From assembly GCA_007449985.2 (NCBI GenBank), contig VIIQ02000743.1:310001-374000 (forward strand): a stretch of DNA of 64,000 nucleotides, written 5' to 3'. Source of the stretch: Desmodesmus armatus (lineage: Eukaryota > Chlorophyta > Chlorophyceae > Sphaeropleales > Scenedesmaceae). Positions 32,191-44,565 of this stretch are shown in pieces. Position 1 is the stretch's first letter. Every line of letters starts with the position of its first letter. The notes under the pieces are model-generated. The model did not search any database and was not told the origin of the DNA. It saw only the letters and a list, made by a program, of their open reading frames with translations. The position numbers and the translations under genes are program-made.

Positions 32191-35100
32191 TTAATGCTTG
32201 GCATCCTTCTGGTGTTCCTGATCGTACTGGTACACGCCCTTCCCGACTTTCTGCCCCAGCCAGCCTGCGTCAACGTACGACTGCAGCAGCGGGCAGGGCC
32301 GATACTTGGAGTCACCAAGCCCGTCATGCAGCACCTTCATAATCGATAGGCACGTGTCCAGGCCTGCGCAGGAAAACAGCAGCGGCACAGGCAAAAGCCG
32401 GCAGTGAGAGCCACTGCCACAGGTTGCATCCACGGATAGACAAACATGCTGGTCCAACAGCCACAGCCAATCCTAGAGCAATGCAGCCTGACTGAATGTC
32501 AGCTACTAAACGCGTGTAACGGCAGCATGTGCTGATCCTAACTATCTGTGCCCCCGCAGTTCATACCCTCTGTGGGCACACTTCAAGGCCAAAAAACCTC
32601 ATACATGGCTACAAAACAAGGCGAAAGAAGCCACACAGTTGCAGTGCTTACCTATGAAGTCTGCCAGCCGCAGTGGCCCATGGGCTGGTTGGTGCCTAGC
32701 CGCATGCCCTTGTCAATGTCCTCAGCACTGCCCACATTCTGCACAACACAACAGGCAGTCGGGTTTACTCAGCTGAGTCTGTGGCTAGCCGGTGGGGTGT
32801 GTGCCGCCCCTGGTTACCGTCAAAAAGCCAACACAACACGGCAGCGCCACACAGCAGCAGCCACCCCTTGCTGCTTGGTGAGACATGCTGGAGGCTGCAA
32901 CAGCAAGCAAGCAGGGCTCGCCGCGCAAGCAAGCAGGGCTCGCCGCGCCGCGGCGTCCATGGCCGACCGCCAACAACAGCGTGCGCCTGATTGCTGCTGG
33001 CAGTACTGTACATCCTTTGACTGCTGTTGTGTTGTCACCGTGACAGCGGCTGTTCAGTTCATTGGTTCTGCTCCCTTCTCTGTGGATACAGGGGGCTTAC
33101 CATGCTACAAACAAGTGTGGGCGCCTAGCTCATACATGAACACTTCCCAGCTGAGGATCTGCGGAAGGAGTTCTGAAGGCAGAAAACTATGGTTGGATGT
33201 TAGTAATCTGGTTATGCCATTGTCATCATTACTCACCTCCATGAGGCAGTAGAAGGCCTCGTTGATCATGGGGATCAGCACACGGTTGACCAGGAAGCCC
33301 TGCAGGCAGCACAGCAGGCAATTGTTGGTGCCGCGCTGTGCCGTGCTGTGCAGCGTCATGAGGTGGCTGTTATCCACCCGATCGGATGCCCCGTCAACAC
33401 TGGGGCCACGGTGGCCTGGTTGCTCACCGGCCTGTCCTGGCTGGTAGCCACGTGTCTGCCACACCTGTTTCTACCGCCCAGAGTCCTCCTGCCCCCGGGG
33501 TCACCTAATCCTGCATCCCCGCATCCCCTCTTGCACCGTTCTCCACGCAACCCCCTTTCATTCAGCAGTGACCCCGTTGCTCACCGGTCTGTCCTGGCTG
33601 GTCACCACCTGCCCCAAGGGCCCACAGGGCAGCTACCCCACAGCAAGATTAGGGTCTGAAGTAGTGCAACACCCCCACAAGGGGCATAGCTGATGCTGGG
33701 TCTTGCCACCCAAGCAGCACACCATCAGCTGCACATCCCCTTCTCTCAACTCCCCTTTCATTCCCCAGTGACCCCCGGTAACCCCAAAAAAAGTGACCCC
33801 GTTGCTCACCGGTCTGTCCTGGCTGGTTGCCACCTGCTTGCCGAGGTACTCTGCCAGCCCCTTGCAGGCCTCAAAGGTCTGCTGGCTGGTGTGCAGCCCC
33901 TTGGCCAACTCAACAAGGGCCATGATGGGCACAGGGTTCATGAAGTGCATGCCGATCTGCAGGGCACAGGGTTTTGATTGTTGGGATTTGGATTGCTGAG
34001 TGAATTGTGAAGGCACAGCAACAGCAACAGCAGCAGCCAATACCCTCTTGAAATCAGAGAAGTATAAAGCTTACGCTGAAGGACTGCAAGCGGTGAATGG
34101 CTCTGGGTTCAAGCTCATGCTGAACAGCAGCACACAAAACTTCGATTACTGAACGAAAGCTTTGTAAGATGCCAGGTGAGTACGGCACCAGGTCGCTGCA
34201 CTGGGAATCCGATGTCCCCATCCCCCTGGGCCCCCTCCCAATCAAGCTGTGCTGTGCTGTGCAGTGCAGCCTGGCTTATGCTTGTGCTCACCACTCTGTG
34301 GGGTTTGCTTGTTGCTGAACCCAGCTTGGTGATGCTGATGCTGGATGTGTTGGAGGCAAGGATAGTGTGTACAGACGTGATCTGCACACAAAACAGGAAA
34401 CAGCACATCAACAGCATCGTACGGTTCAAGCCATCCCGGTGGCGTGAAACCCATAGCACTATCCCGTCTGCCCTTGCATGCCAGAGGTATGTCATGACTC
34501 AAACCCCTCTGCGGTTTGCTGGGGCATCGTTTAATGTCTGCATAGGCCCCAACAAAGCACAGCAGGGGAGCCTTTCAGGGGGTTTTGCAAAAAAGCAAGC
34601 TAAAAAGCTTGACAGCCATCATGCTTTCAAGCTTCAAATAGCTGTACTGTGAACCTGTGGCATACACACAAGGCCTCAAAACAGCTGTGCTTTTGACCTG
34701 TGGCATACACACAAGATCTGGGAATCACCTTGTCCAGCTGCTGGACGATGCATATTATTATAATAATGATTTCTAACAGGAATACCGACTCAGACTTGAA
34801 CAATTAAGGGAGACTGCATTCGAACCAGTGACCTTGGACTCGCCCACCTTGTCCAGCTGCTGGAATATGCTCTTCTTGACTGTCAAATCCTCCACCACAG
34901 CCTCCACTATAAAATCGGCATGCTTCATGCCCTGCACTCAGGATAGCACAGCACAGCGCAGCACAACACAGCATAGTACAGCAGCACCAGCCAGTGACTT
35001 GACACTGTGCTGCTCAGCTGCTTCCCGTCTCCGTAGTGAGTTGCTGTGGGTGCGGCTGCTTTGTACTTGAGACTATATGGAATGCAGGAGATGCAACCCC

Positions 35101-36259
35101 AACATGTGGAGTAAGTAAGTACCACCCACAGGGCAACATAGACTCATCCTGCGTAAGTAACACACCAGTGCCTTCGGCGCCGAGGTGCGCACACATTTGG
35201 GCTTAAACTTCATGATGGTTGCAGGGCAAGCCGAACACCTGTGAATATCTATGGCCCAATTTTTCTTTACTTCATGACAGTTTTTGTACTGCCTTGGTAC
35301 TGGAGTGCAAGAACAGCAGGGAGGTAAACTCACGTCCATGGTTGTTTCTGTGCGTATGCGTCCGATGGCCTCCTCTGCTGCCTCCTTTGTGACCTGGCCC
35401 TTCTCATTCAGGCGCTTCAGGCTCTTCTTGATACCCACTATACCCCGCTCCAGCAGGTCTTTGTGTCGGTCCATCAGCAGCACATCCAGACCCTTGGCGG
35501 CACACACCTGCGCGTTAGAGTGACGTACAACAGTGACAAGTGTGACGCACAACAGTGTGAGGGGGGGGGGGGGGCGAGTCAACGTCACGCGGGCGAGAGT
35601 GTGACGCACAGCAGTGTGAGGAGGGGGGCGCGCGTGTCAGCATGACCGTGTGCGGGAGAGTGTGACGTACAACAGTGTGAGGTGTAAGGTGTGTGATTGG
35701 TAGTGTGCGATGTCGCACTGTGTTGGCAGCATACGGGCAGCTGCAGAGCGGATGCTAGAAGTCGGAAAACAATCAGAGCCCGAACTGGCTAAGGCCACAC
35801 CCTTACGAGACAGGAAGCACCCTAACACGACGGTGTCCTGCCTATCAACAGGGTTTGATCGGTTTGGCACAAGCTCAGCGCGTTGCACACCCAGGCAGGG
35901 TGTTCTCCCTGCATGCTGCGTGCATGAGCATTGACACGTGTACAAACCAAGCAGCTACTGGGTCAACACTGCTGCGTCAGCATGCATGAGTGCAGGCTGC
36001 ACATGCCACAGCTGTTGACCTAAGGGTGGGTGTCTCTTGCCAAGAGACACCCAAGTTGGGTGGTGTTCTGTCATATTGTCAGTGTGCATGCAGGCAATCA
36101 TGGCAGGTATAACAGGTTAATTGTGGGGTCATTGCGCTGAGGAGTGATAACGAGTGAGAGTGACTGGCTGGCCCTCACCTGGGCGATTCCGCTGCCCATC
36201 TGCCCTGCACCAATGACTCCAATGACTTGGGGCAAGTGGCCGTACAGCATGCTGGCCAT
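32191..36259 (-). CDS. 3-hydroxybutyryl-CoA dehydrogenase
   Basis: Eight exons: 36259-36179, 35507-35334, 34931-34848, 34381-34292, 33956-33810, 33299-33237, 32738-32652, 32363-32191, coding for about 299 aa. NAD-binding Rossmann motif [14 protein letters not shown]; then [46 protein letters not shown], the catalytic His block [56 protein letters not shown] and the C-terminal [20 protein letters not shown]. It interconverts acetoacetyl-CoA and 3-hydroxybutyryl-CoA in short-chain acyl metabolism. Exon 7 is one base short: after NQPMG the family sequence PLRLADFI continues in the -1 frame (near 32675), and the next exon phase needs that base too. An upstream in-frame ATG at 36298 exists, but the 36259 start gives the usual family N-terminus. 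No clear organelle-targeting peptide. Confidence 0.93.
33420..33840 (-). repeat. Extra copies of the HBDH exon 5 3' end in intron 5
   Basis: Three similar minus-strand segments encode [12 protein letters not shown] peptides followed by the donor GTGAGCAAC: the real exon end (33834-33810), a second ending near 33586 (VVTSQDRP, itself preceded by CAG) and a third, more diverged one ending near 33428. The second could act as a 24-nt microexon. Confidence 0.75.
34726..34864 (-). mobile_element. tRNA-like short insertion with 20-bp direct repeats
   Basis: A 20-bp direct repeat (CACCTTGTCCAGCTGCTGGA at 34726-34745 and 34845-34864) flanks 99 bp. The right-hand copy is the end of HBDH exon 3 with its donor; the left-hand copy repeats it inside the intron. 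Next to the right copy, on the minus strand, lies GGTTCGAATGC, a Pol III B-box/T-arm-like motif followed by GTCTCCC; the other end is AT-rich. This looks like a short SINE-type insertion with a target-site duplication. A complete tRNA fold is not present. Confidence 0.4.
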
Positions 36260-37085
36260 CTTCGCTAGCGAAAGCACAGAATGGAGTGAATAGAACAATC
36301 AAGCATATCACACAGTTGAGATGCAGCAAGTGCTGGTGCAAAGCAACTGTGGGTGTCCGAGGCAAGCGGTTGCAGTTCTGCTTGAAAATTGGAGTCCAGA
36401 AGGACTGATGGGTGAACACAAACGTACTGCTGACAGACCATAAAGACCGTTGCACCATAGCCATTGCCTTCCCTGCTTGCTTTCCGCATGCAGTGTCCCT
36501 CCTCCCATGCCTTGAGCTGGCTGAAAGCATGGTGAACCATGCCTGGCACTACCAAGTGCACGCAGTCACACCAGTCAGGTGCGGAACACGACATGATGAT
36601 TGCACATACCTGGTGTGAGATGTCTGGGTTCTGACTGTGAAAAAAAAACAGATCCTGACTGTGATCAGCACAACCTGGACTCGCGGCTATGACGACAGGG
36701 CGTGACCTGAAATAGTGGAAGTACGACAGTGAGTAGGATTTGAAAGCGAATGGGTGGTTCCTTACGATGTCCTGTTCAAATGTGACGTGTCGTCGGTTGA
36801 ACTGATGTCGGAATGCAGTGAGTATACAGCGCAGGATGGCAAGCGAAACCTTCCGAGTACCCTGAACAATGAACCGAAATCCAGAATGGGCTTGGGATTC
36901 GTTTCTGGGGTGTTCTGGTTGTGCCAAAGTGTTATTTCAGGCTTGTTTCCCTCGCCCCGCCCACCCAGGTGTCAGGTTCACTGCAAGCTTCTCTTCACTT
37001 CTGTTGGACTGCTGTCTGGCTGGGCAAGCGATATGCTCTGAGATATCTAAGGTGTCGGTCCGTGGTTAGATTCGTGAACGCTGCC

Positions 37086-37761
37086 ATGCGTCTGGTCGCA
37101 AGCTCCACGTTATTTCGCAGTGGCGTAAGTTGCTCCTGTGCTCTACCGTGATCACCTCTCGCGCTTGGCACGCTGCTCTTTTCCAGCCATACCGGAGGCA
37201 TCGAGGCAGCCCTCATTGTGCATGTCCGGGACGTTGGGGCCCAATGATTGATTGGGGCAGTGCAGGAAGGCCGCCCACGTGGCTGCTGGGGCAGCCTGCA
37301 GCAAGGATTTGCCACCAACAGGCAGGTGGTGGTGACAGCCTGTTGGTAGCCTTTGGACAGTCCAGGGCCCTCACACACCGCCCTTGAACATCAAAACGCA
37401 GCGGGTGTGACGCGTTTGGCGCAGTTCAGGGCTGTATTGACATTGGGTCCATCAAGGAACCTTGGGTTGGGTGGGCAGCGGCGATGTTCAGTCAGTCAGC
37501 ACGTGTCAGTTCCCTGCCCAACGACTGGAGCAGTGCTCTGAAGGCCAAGCAGTGACTGAGTTGCACCCTTGCCGGATCGTGGTTGGGCACACAAACCAGG
37601 TGCTGGGGCACTATGGCACATTTGCCAAGGCTGGCAGCGGCTTGTGCAAAGGATGAGCAGTAGCAGCTGGTGGCCCAAAGATCAAGCTGAGCGCCCCACT
37701 GGTGGCATGCCTTGCTGCAGTGGCCGTTTGCTTCATCGCCACCTGTGTGTATGCCTGGAAC
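37086..37761 (+). other. Candidate exons of a small mitochondrial/membrane protein
   Basis: ATG at 37086 opens MRLVASSTLFRSG, an organelle-presequence-like start, ending at a perfect GTAAGT donor (37125). At 37667-37761, bounded by CAG and GTAGGT, lies an exon reading GGPKIKLSAPLVACLAAVAV then CFIATCVYAWN, a good single transmembrane segment. The linking exon could not be resolved and the phases need 3n+1 extra bases between them. They may or may not belong to one gene. Family not recognised. Confidence 0.25.
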
Positions 37762-39544
37762 GTAGGTTGCTGGTTGTGGTGCCAGGCTGTTGGTCGCTGC
37801 ATGCATGCATGCCCCCATGTTCCAGGAAATCGACCAGGGTACCAGGCTGTGTCTTGTGGGCAGCAACCAGCCTGTGAGGCGCAGGGCTTGTGGCGCATGG
37901 CTGCCACGACTTGCGGTTGCAGCACTTGTCGTGCTGTTGTGATAGCAATTTTGGGGCAGGTGATAGCAATTGGGTCAGGAGGCCGATCAGGGGTGCCACG
38001 CTGTTTGGGCAGCGGCTTTGTCTGTGCAGCAGCAACCAGCCAGTGGCCTGTAAGGCGCAGAGCTTGTGGTGCATGTCTGTGACTTGCGGTTGCAGCAGTT
38101 GTGGCAGCAACGGAGGGGCTGTGGTGGCGCATGTTTGTTTCGCGCTTTGTGCTGTTCAGTTCCTTGTTGGGAAAGAAGCTGCAGCAGCATGCCTGCAGCA
38201 CCAGCAGCTGCCGTGGTGGTGATGCTGGCCGCCTCCCATGCGGTCAGTTGTGATGGCCCATGATTCAGGCCATGCCAGGAGTTGAAGTGAGCTTGCCGCG
38301 CTGATCTGTTGCATACACGCTTTGTATGCAGGTGTTCAGATCTGTTGCACATATCTGAACTTGACACTCGTGCCTCACTGCTGACATTTTGATGGCTAGT
38401 GCTGCCAATCGTCGGGAATGTATATGTGCGCTGCACTCCTGCATTATCGTGTAGTGTTTGCATGGATACTGCTTGAGATGCGTATCACTTCCATGTTGTT
38501 GGCTCGCGCTGATGTGTGCTGGGCTGTGGCAATGGGTTCAGTGCTGCATGCAATCAAGCGAAGTGCAGCCAGCATAGTGCAGCAAAGACTGTTGCAGCAC
38601 CAGATTGAGTGGGTAGTATGTTCTGATGTTTTGGCTACGGATGGGCTGCCGTACTTGACGGTTATGTAGTAGGGGAGGCTGTGCTGTGAGAGGCAATATG
38701 CCTGTGCCATATGTTGCTGATGCCAAGAGTGCACCTGTTGCAGTCGGGCGGCTGTTGTGTTCGCTGGTATGTGCGCATGTGTGTGCGTACATGAGAAAGC
38801 AGCAGTCCTGCCCGCATGCGCGCTGCTGTCACATCCGTCCCTGTCAGTTGTGTCATGTCTGTCATGTCCTGCGTCCTGCCCTGCGTCCTGCAGCGCCTTG
38901 TGCTGGTGCCTGTACATTCGTCAAGGGTTTACAGATCGTCCTGCAGATACTTGTGTATGGTATTCTTTTTGTTAGTATGGGATTCTGGTTTTTTTGTGTT
39001 GGTATGGGAGTCTTGTTACTTGTGTATTGCTTGGAAGGGGCAGTGGCAAGGGCGGGCTGCATGGTAATGTGCAGTCAGTTGCACTTGATTGTGTTGTCGC
39101 AGGTTGCAGGAAAGTCAGCCTGCACGTCAGGGCCATTTAGACCAGCACTTTGTTCCATTTGCCGCCATTGTTCCAAATGCCGCCCTTGGAGTGACTTTGC
39201 ATGTGGTACTTTCCAAACCAACGTATGGGTTGTCATGTGATGCGGTATGAGTCAAGATCTGTCATCACTGCTTGTGTGCGGCTGATCTGTGGCAACAGGC
39301 GTGTTCATATGTCTGTTGGTTGAGCCGGACAGAGTGTGTTCTGGCTTGGGTGCGGTTTTGCACAGAGAGCGCTCTTGAATGCTTGCTTGTCACAATTCAG
39401 TTGTGTGGATATATGTTTCAAAGGTGTGTATGTTGGCCTGGCAGCAATCATCCTGCGTAGCTGGCTGTTTGAATGGCCGGCAATGCAACGCTGGCGCCCA
39501 AACACTGCTCAACCAGCACATGCATGCCAATTTGTGGCAGCATA

Positions 39545-39730
39545 TGTGGTGACGTCAGCGCATGCATGTCATCCTGCATCAGCACCTGTGCTGACGTCAG
39601 CACATGCATGCCGTCCTGCCTGAGCAGGTGTGCCGACGTCAGCACATGCATGCCATCCTGCATCAGCGCCTGTGCTGACGTCAGCACATGCATGCCGTCC
39701 TGCGTCAGCACATGTGCTGACTGTGCTTGT
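39545..39730. repeat. 42-bp tandem repeat, four copies, each with a GACGTC palindrome
   Basis: GACGTC cores sit at 39551, 39593, 39635 and 39677, exactly 42 bp apart. Two units contain the 12-bp palindrome GCTGACGTCAGC, followed by ATGCATGC. The unit is a multiple of three and is open in several frames on both strands (for example CADVSTCMPSC on plus), so coding cannot be excluded. Confidence 0.85.
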
Positions 39731-42268
39731 TGCCCATCAGCTGCACAGGGTGCAGCAGCTCTTGCACTCCGTCGGGTTCTATCGGCACTGGGTCAGTACT
39801 GCTGCTGTGCAGCTCCTGCGGGCGACTGGTTTCATCACATTAAGGATTGGATACTTGCCGCGGCACCTGCTGCCGTGTCCTGCAGTGCTGTTGTGGTGCA
39901 GTGTGTTGGCATTGGCAGTGTGCTGGCTTGTGCAATGTGTTGGCATGCTGTCCTGTCTCTTGGCCTTGCAAGCAGCAGTCCTGCATGGCCGCTTGCATGA
40001 TATCATGATTGGTCATAGTGCCTTCGGCCAGCACAGTCGAGCACTTGATTGGATTTCCTTTTGTTTGTGTAGATGTGTGAAGTGCAAATGCGTGAAGTGC
40101 TGCTTATATGGAATCACTATTGAATCCAGCAGATCTCTGTCGCCTGGGTGGGGACGCCAGCTCCACATAGGATAGGGTCCCTTTTTTGTGCTGGCATGCG
40201 AGCTGGCTTGTGGAAGCTTCCTGCATGCCTATTATGTCGTGGGCGGGTAGGCTTGTTACCCCTTGCTGGGGCTATGCATGCCCAAGGCGCTGCGCAAGCA
40301 TGGTGGTGGCTTTGCATGCACGGATCGGTGAAGTGGCCTAAGTACATCACTGCATGTGGAAAGCTCTGCTGATCTGCTGGCACCGTGGTTTTGCACGTGC
40401 TGGTAGCGAGGGGTGCAGCAGGTGCTGCACCAACCCCTTTCCTGGTGCTGGCGCTGTCAATCGGCGCCGCCATGTGTGTCCATACGCATGTGTCCTATAT
40501 ATATCCTGGGTCGGGAAGCTGTTGCAAAGCTCTGAGTGCGGTTGCAAAGCTGGGTTTTGTGTTCTGGGTGTGGTTTTTTGGCTGTGAGTGTATGCGTTGG
40601 CACATGACTTGTGTGTCACGTAATGGCGCAGCAAGCTTCGCCAGTCCCTGCATGCAAGCCACCTGCTTGTGCTGTGTGGCACTTCAACTCGTGGGACGTG
40701 GGCCGGTGGTCGTACAGGCAAGAGTCGCAAATAAGCTGGATTCCCGTCCGACGAACCAGACGGGGGGCTTTGCATGGGTTGCTGTTGCAACAGCAACTGC
40801 TGCTTTGATCAGTGCTGCTTCAAACCCTAGTACTATTGGATGGTATGTCGTGTAGCACTGGCTGTGATTGCGCAGTGTTCACGACGGCAGCGCGGTTTAA
40901 GGGTTGCCGAGCGCAGGCATGGGGTGTGCTGGTGTCATATACAGGCATGTGCATGTCATGCTTGGACATGTGCATGTGAAGTGCAGGACATGTGTGTCCT
41001 TACTGTTGCACAGTGGTCCAGGGGGCTTTGAGCGGTAAGGGCTGCCACATGCAGCAAAGTGGGTGTGGTTTGTGTGTGGTGCAGTAGCTGTCGGCTGTCG
41101 TGTCGGGTGTTGCCAAACACGCAGGTTGTTGATGAGCAGTTAGTGCTTTCAAGGTGCGCGTGGAGCAGCTTGGTTTTGAGGTGTGGGGGTGGCACTGGCA
41201 TATGTGTGTGGGTGGTGAGGGTGTCTTGGCTACGTTGGGACAGTGTGTGTTTTGAGCAGCAGTGCCCTGCATCTTGTCTGCACGCTCAGCTTGCACAGTG
41301 TGATTTACAGTAGGGCACATACATACTGCCCATGTAAGTTGTGCATCGTGGGTCTTGCTGCAAACGCCTCATAGCTTGCAGAAGGTGACTAAGGCAGTGT
41401 TGCTGTTGTTCTAGGATTGTTGTTGCCAGCGCAGCAGTTGGAGCAGTAGCCTTCGCTGGGCGGCATCGATGTGTGGCCTACTGTGTGCATGGTTCAGTGA
41501 GTTGCCAACATCAATGTATGCTGTGGTCCTTACACCTAAAACACACATGTGGGTGTGCAGGGGGTTTTGTGCTTTTGTGCATGTGCTTTGTTGCATGTGC
41601 AGTTGAAGGCCTCAAAGTGTGGGAGTACGGCTGCGTATTTGTGCACAAAGCGTGTGGGAGTCCGGCTGCGTATTTGTGCACAAAGCGGTGGGTTGCCACC
41701 CGTTCCTCCCACTGGCAGCTACCGCTGCTGTCAGGTGCTAGGTGCTGTGACAGGCCCTAAGGGGACGTATGCTCAAGGGCACAGTACATGAACCAATCTT
41801 GCAGTGGTCTGTGCAGAGTTTGATCAGGTGTGGGCGTGAGTAGCCTGGTAAACAACCGCGTGGGGCAATTTTGCTGGGCACCAGGACCATTCACAAGCAA
41901 ATCAAAGTTGCAAGTATGCCTGGGCCTGCCACTGTATTGCTGGACTTTGCCACCGTGTCTGCAGTGTAAACACTTTCGCCAGGATGGTGTTCTTATGTCA
42001 CACATGTTGGTCTTGAACTCAAATTGAAGTCGCGAGTCAGGTCTGCAAATTATAGCGGTCCAACTCCTGCTGCAAAATTGCCTCTCCAGAGGTCCTCCGC
42101 CAACAAAAGCTCGCATTCATGTTCATGACACTCGCAGCTTTGGACTGGACGCCTTCTATTGTACTGTGAGGTTGCTTTGTTAGGCTTTTGTTGCCTGGGG
42201 TGGCGGTGGGGGACCCCAGTGCTAGCTACATTGTGTTACCATCTTGTGTGTTCCCAGTGTCTCCACAG

Positions 42269-42322
42269 GAAATCACGCTACCTCCCCGGTTCCGGGCACT
42301 GTCTCACATGTTCATGACACAG
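42269..42322 (+). other. Orphan exon candidate (18 codons)
   Basis: Between a CCACAG acceptor and a CAG|GTGAGC donor the sequence reads EITLPPRFRALSHMFMTQ in phase 0. Composition and splice sites look genuine, and the motif faintly recalls the CDT1 helical domain (LP..Y..L...F). No partner exons were found. It could be an isolated remnant or part of an unresolved gene upstream. Confidence 0.25.
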
Positions 42323-42705
42323 GTGAGCATTAGTGCATGCAACTATAAGCTTCAAAGTGAAGCTCGGTTGGACTCAATATTCTTTTATACGCAATTGTAT
42401 TGCCAATGATCGTTTTGCCAACAATTCAGCCAGGCTGGCGTCATCAGGAGCACGGCATACCTCCTGATACGATCAGCGACATTCACACCTGGAAAAAATA
42501 TTGTCAACAAAACAGCGCTACATGTTGCTGACGTTTTAGTCTTGGCTGGTTTGTGCCTGTCTGCTTACGGTCCTGTCGTCCCGCCTGTTACAGTACGCTT
42601 CAAGCTCGCAGGCAAAGGCACGCTCCAAACAAGTAAACGGTTCCTAACCACGTCTCAGTATCATTTCAGCCTGGCTTTATCTCAGTATCCTTTCAGCCTG
42701 GCTTT

Positions 42706-44518
42706 ATGGGAGGCCAGTGCAACACAATGCTACACCTGCTGCTTCTGAGCCTGCTAACTCTGACAGCAGCAGGGGCAGCCCCACCTGCCCCCAAAACAGC
42801 ATTACTCAACAGCACCAAGGCACAGGTGGCAGGGACTCAAGACCTGATCATAATTATCAGGGAACCCTCTACCACCAAACCCGCCACACCTATTATAGAG
42901 TATCGCTCTCCGCCAGGCAGTAGCAAGCCTAAGGAACTTATCCTGGATAGCCTTGAAGATGCAGAGCGCCTGGCAAACACGGTGATGCAGCAGCAGCCGA
43001 AAGGCAGAAGCCCTGATGGCGACTCACCACATGAGCAGCAACAGGACGACGGCAGCAGCGATGCCCACAGTCCATACAGTAGGCTAAAAAATCCACAGCA
43101 TGAAGCCAGCAGTGGAGGTGATGCTGATGAAGGAACTTCACGTGAAAATGACAGTACTGACAGTACAGACAGTACTGACAGCAGCAGTACATACCACAGA
43201 GATAAGGAAGAGGAAGACGATGCTGTGTATGCACCAGAGCACAAAGACAGCAGTGACGACCACTATCACAACGGCGGCAGCAGCAAGCATGGCGATGATG
43301 ACAGCAGCAGCAGCAGCAGCCGTGGCGGCAGCAGGGTTAAGGAGCCTGAGGAACACGACTCAGATGACAGTACAAAGCATGAGCAGCAAGGCGGCAAAGC
43401 AGACGAGACTTACACGAGAAAAGAGGAGGCCGAAAGTGACCACAGCAGCAGCCGCAGCAGCAGCGATGGCAGCAGTAAGTTGCGCGAGCATGAGGATGAA
43501 TCTGAACGTGAGACACCACAGCAGGAGGGAGATGGAGACGGTGAAACGTGGCGGCACCACGCAGCAGAGGACTCACAGGACACAGACTCAGATAGCAGCA
43601 GGAGCAGCAGCAGCCGAGGCGATCATGACGGCAGCAGGAGCAGCAGCCCGGTTGATCATGACAGCAGCAGACGACGTGGCAGAAGCGGTAGCAGTGGTGG
43701 CAGCAGCCGAGACGAGGACGACAGCAGCAAAGATACGGCAGACAACGGGCGCAGGGAAAGTAGCAGTAGCTCAGACGATGGCAGCAGCAGCAGCAGCAGC
43801 AGCAGCAGGGGCAGCAGATATGGCGCCGAGTCACACAAACATGATGACACCAGGCGGCACTATTCTGATGCTGACGAGCGCAAGCCTTCTGCTGCGGAGC
43901 CTGACAGTCGGCATTCTGAAGACGACAGCAGCAGCAGCAGCAAACGCGAGCAGTATAAGCGGCGGTCACGTGAGGCTCATCAGGGGTCTTCTCATGATTC
44001 TCAAGAGGACGATGTTGAAAAGGATGATGACCACTACAAGCAGCAGAAGCCCCCGGCTGATGCTGACAGTCGGCATTCTGAAGACGACAGCAGCAGCAGC
44101 AGCAGCCACAGCAGCAAAGGCAAGCAGTACCAGCGCCAGTCACAGCAGGGGTCCTCTCATGAAGACGATGGTGATCATGCTGACGAGCCCTACAAGCAGC
44201 ACAGCTCTGAAGATGATGACCTTCACAAAGAGCAGCGGCAACCACACCAGCAGCAGCGACAGGAGAAGCAGCAGCAGCATGAAGAGGGGAGCGGAAGCAC
44301 ACAACACACACGGCGCCGATACACAGACAACCTGTCAGAAGATGCAGAGCGGGACTATATGGCAGGATTGCCAGGTTCTGACTACCAAAACACCCCAGAC
44401 GACGGCTCTTGGGTCGACCCCCTCGCTCCCTACTACCCAAGCAGCCCTGGCAAGTCAAAGGATGACTCATCATATGACTCATCTTCGGGTGAATACGAAG
44501 GGCCGGATGGCCACTATG

Positions 44519-44565
<47 letters not shown>

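Larger units (their letters stand above)
36260..42268. other. Gene-poor region with tandem repeats
   Basis: No complete gene is recognisable over 6 kb. It contains an imperfect duplication of about 100 bp (37855-37955 versus 38030-38130, sharing CAGCAACCAGCC and GACTTGCGGTTGCAGCA), the 42-bp palindrome repeats at 39550-39730, and two short candidate exons (37086-37124, 37667-37761) described separately. Confidence 0.4.

Noticed and set aside
34801..34844. tRNA gene (GGTTCGAATGC motif)
   Set aside because: The T-arm has a mismatch and no D-arm, anticodon arm or paired acceptor stem can be built; kept only as part of a tRNA-like insertion.
39473..40000. Cys-rich repeat protein (CADVSTCMPSC units)
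   Set aside because: No signal peptide or splice context, and the 42-bp repeats are equally open on the other strand; treated as a DNA repeat.
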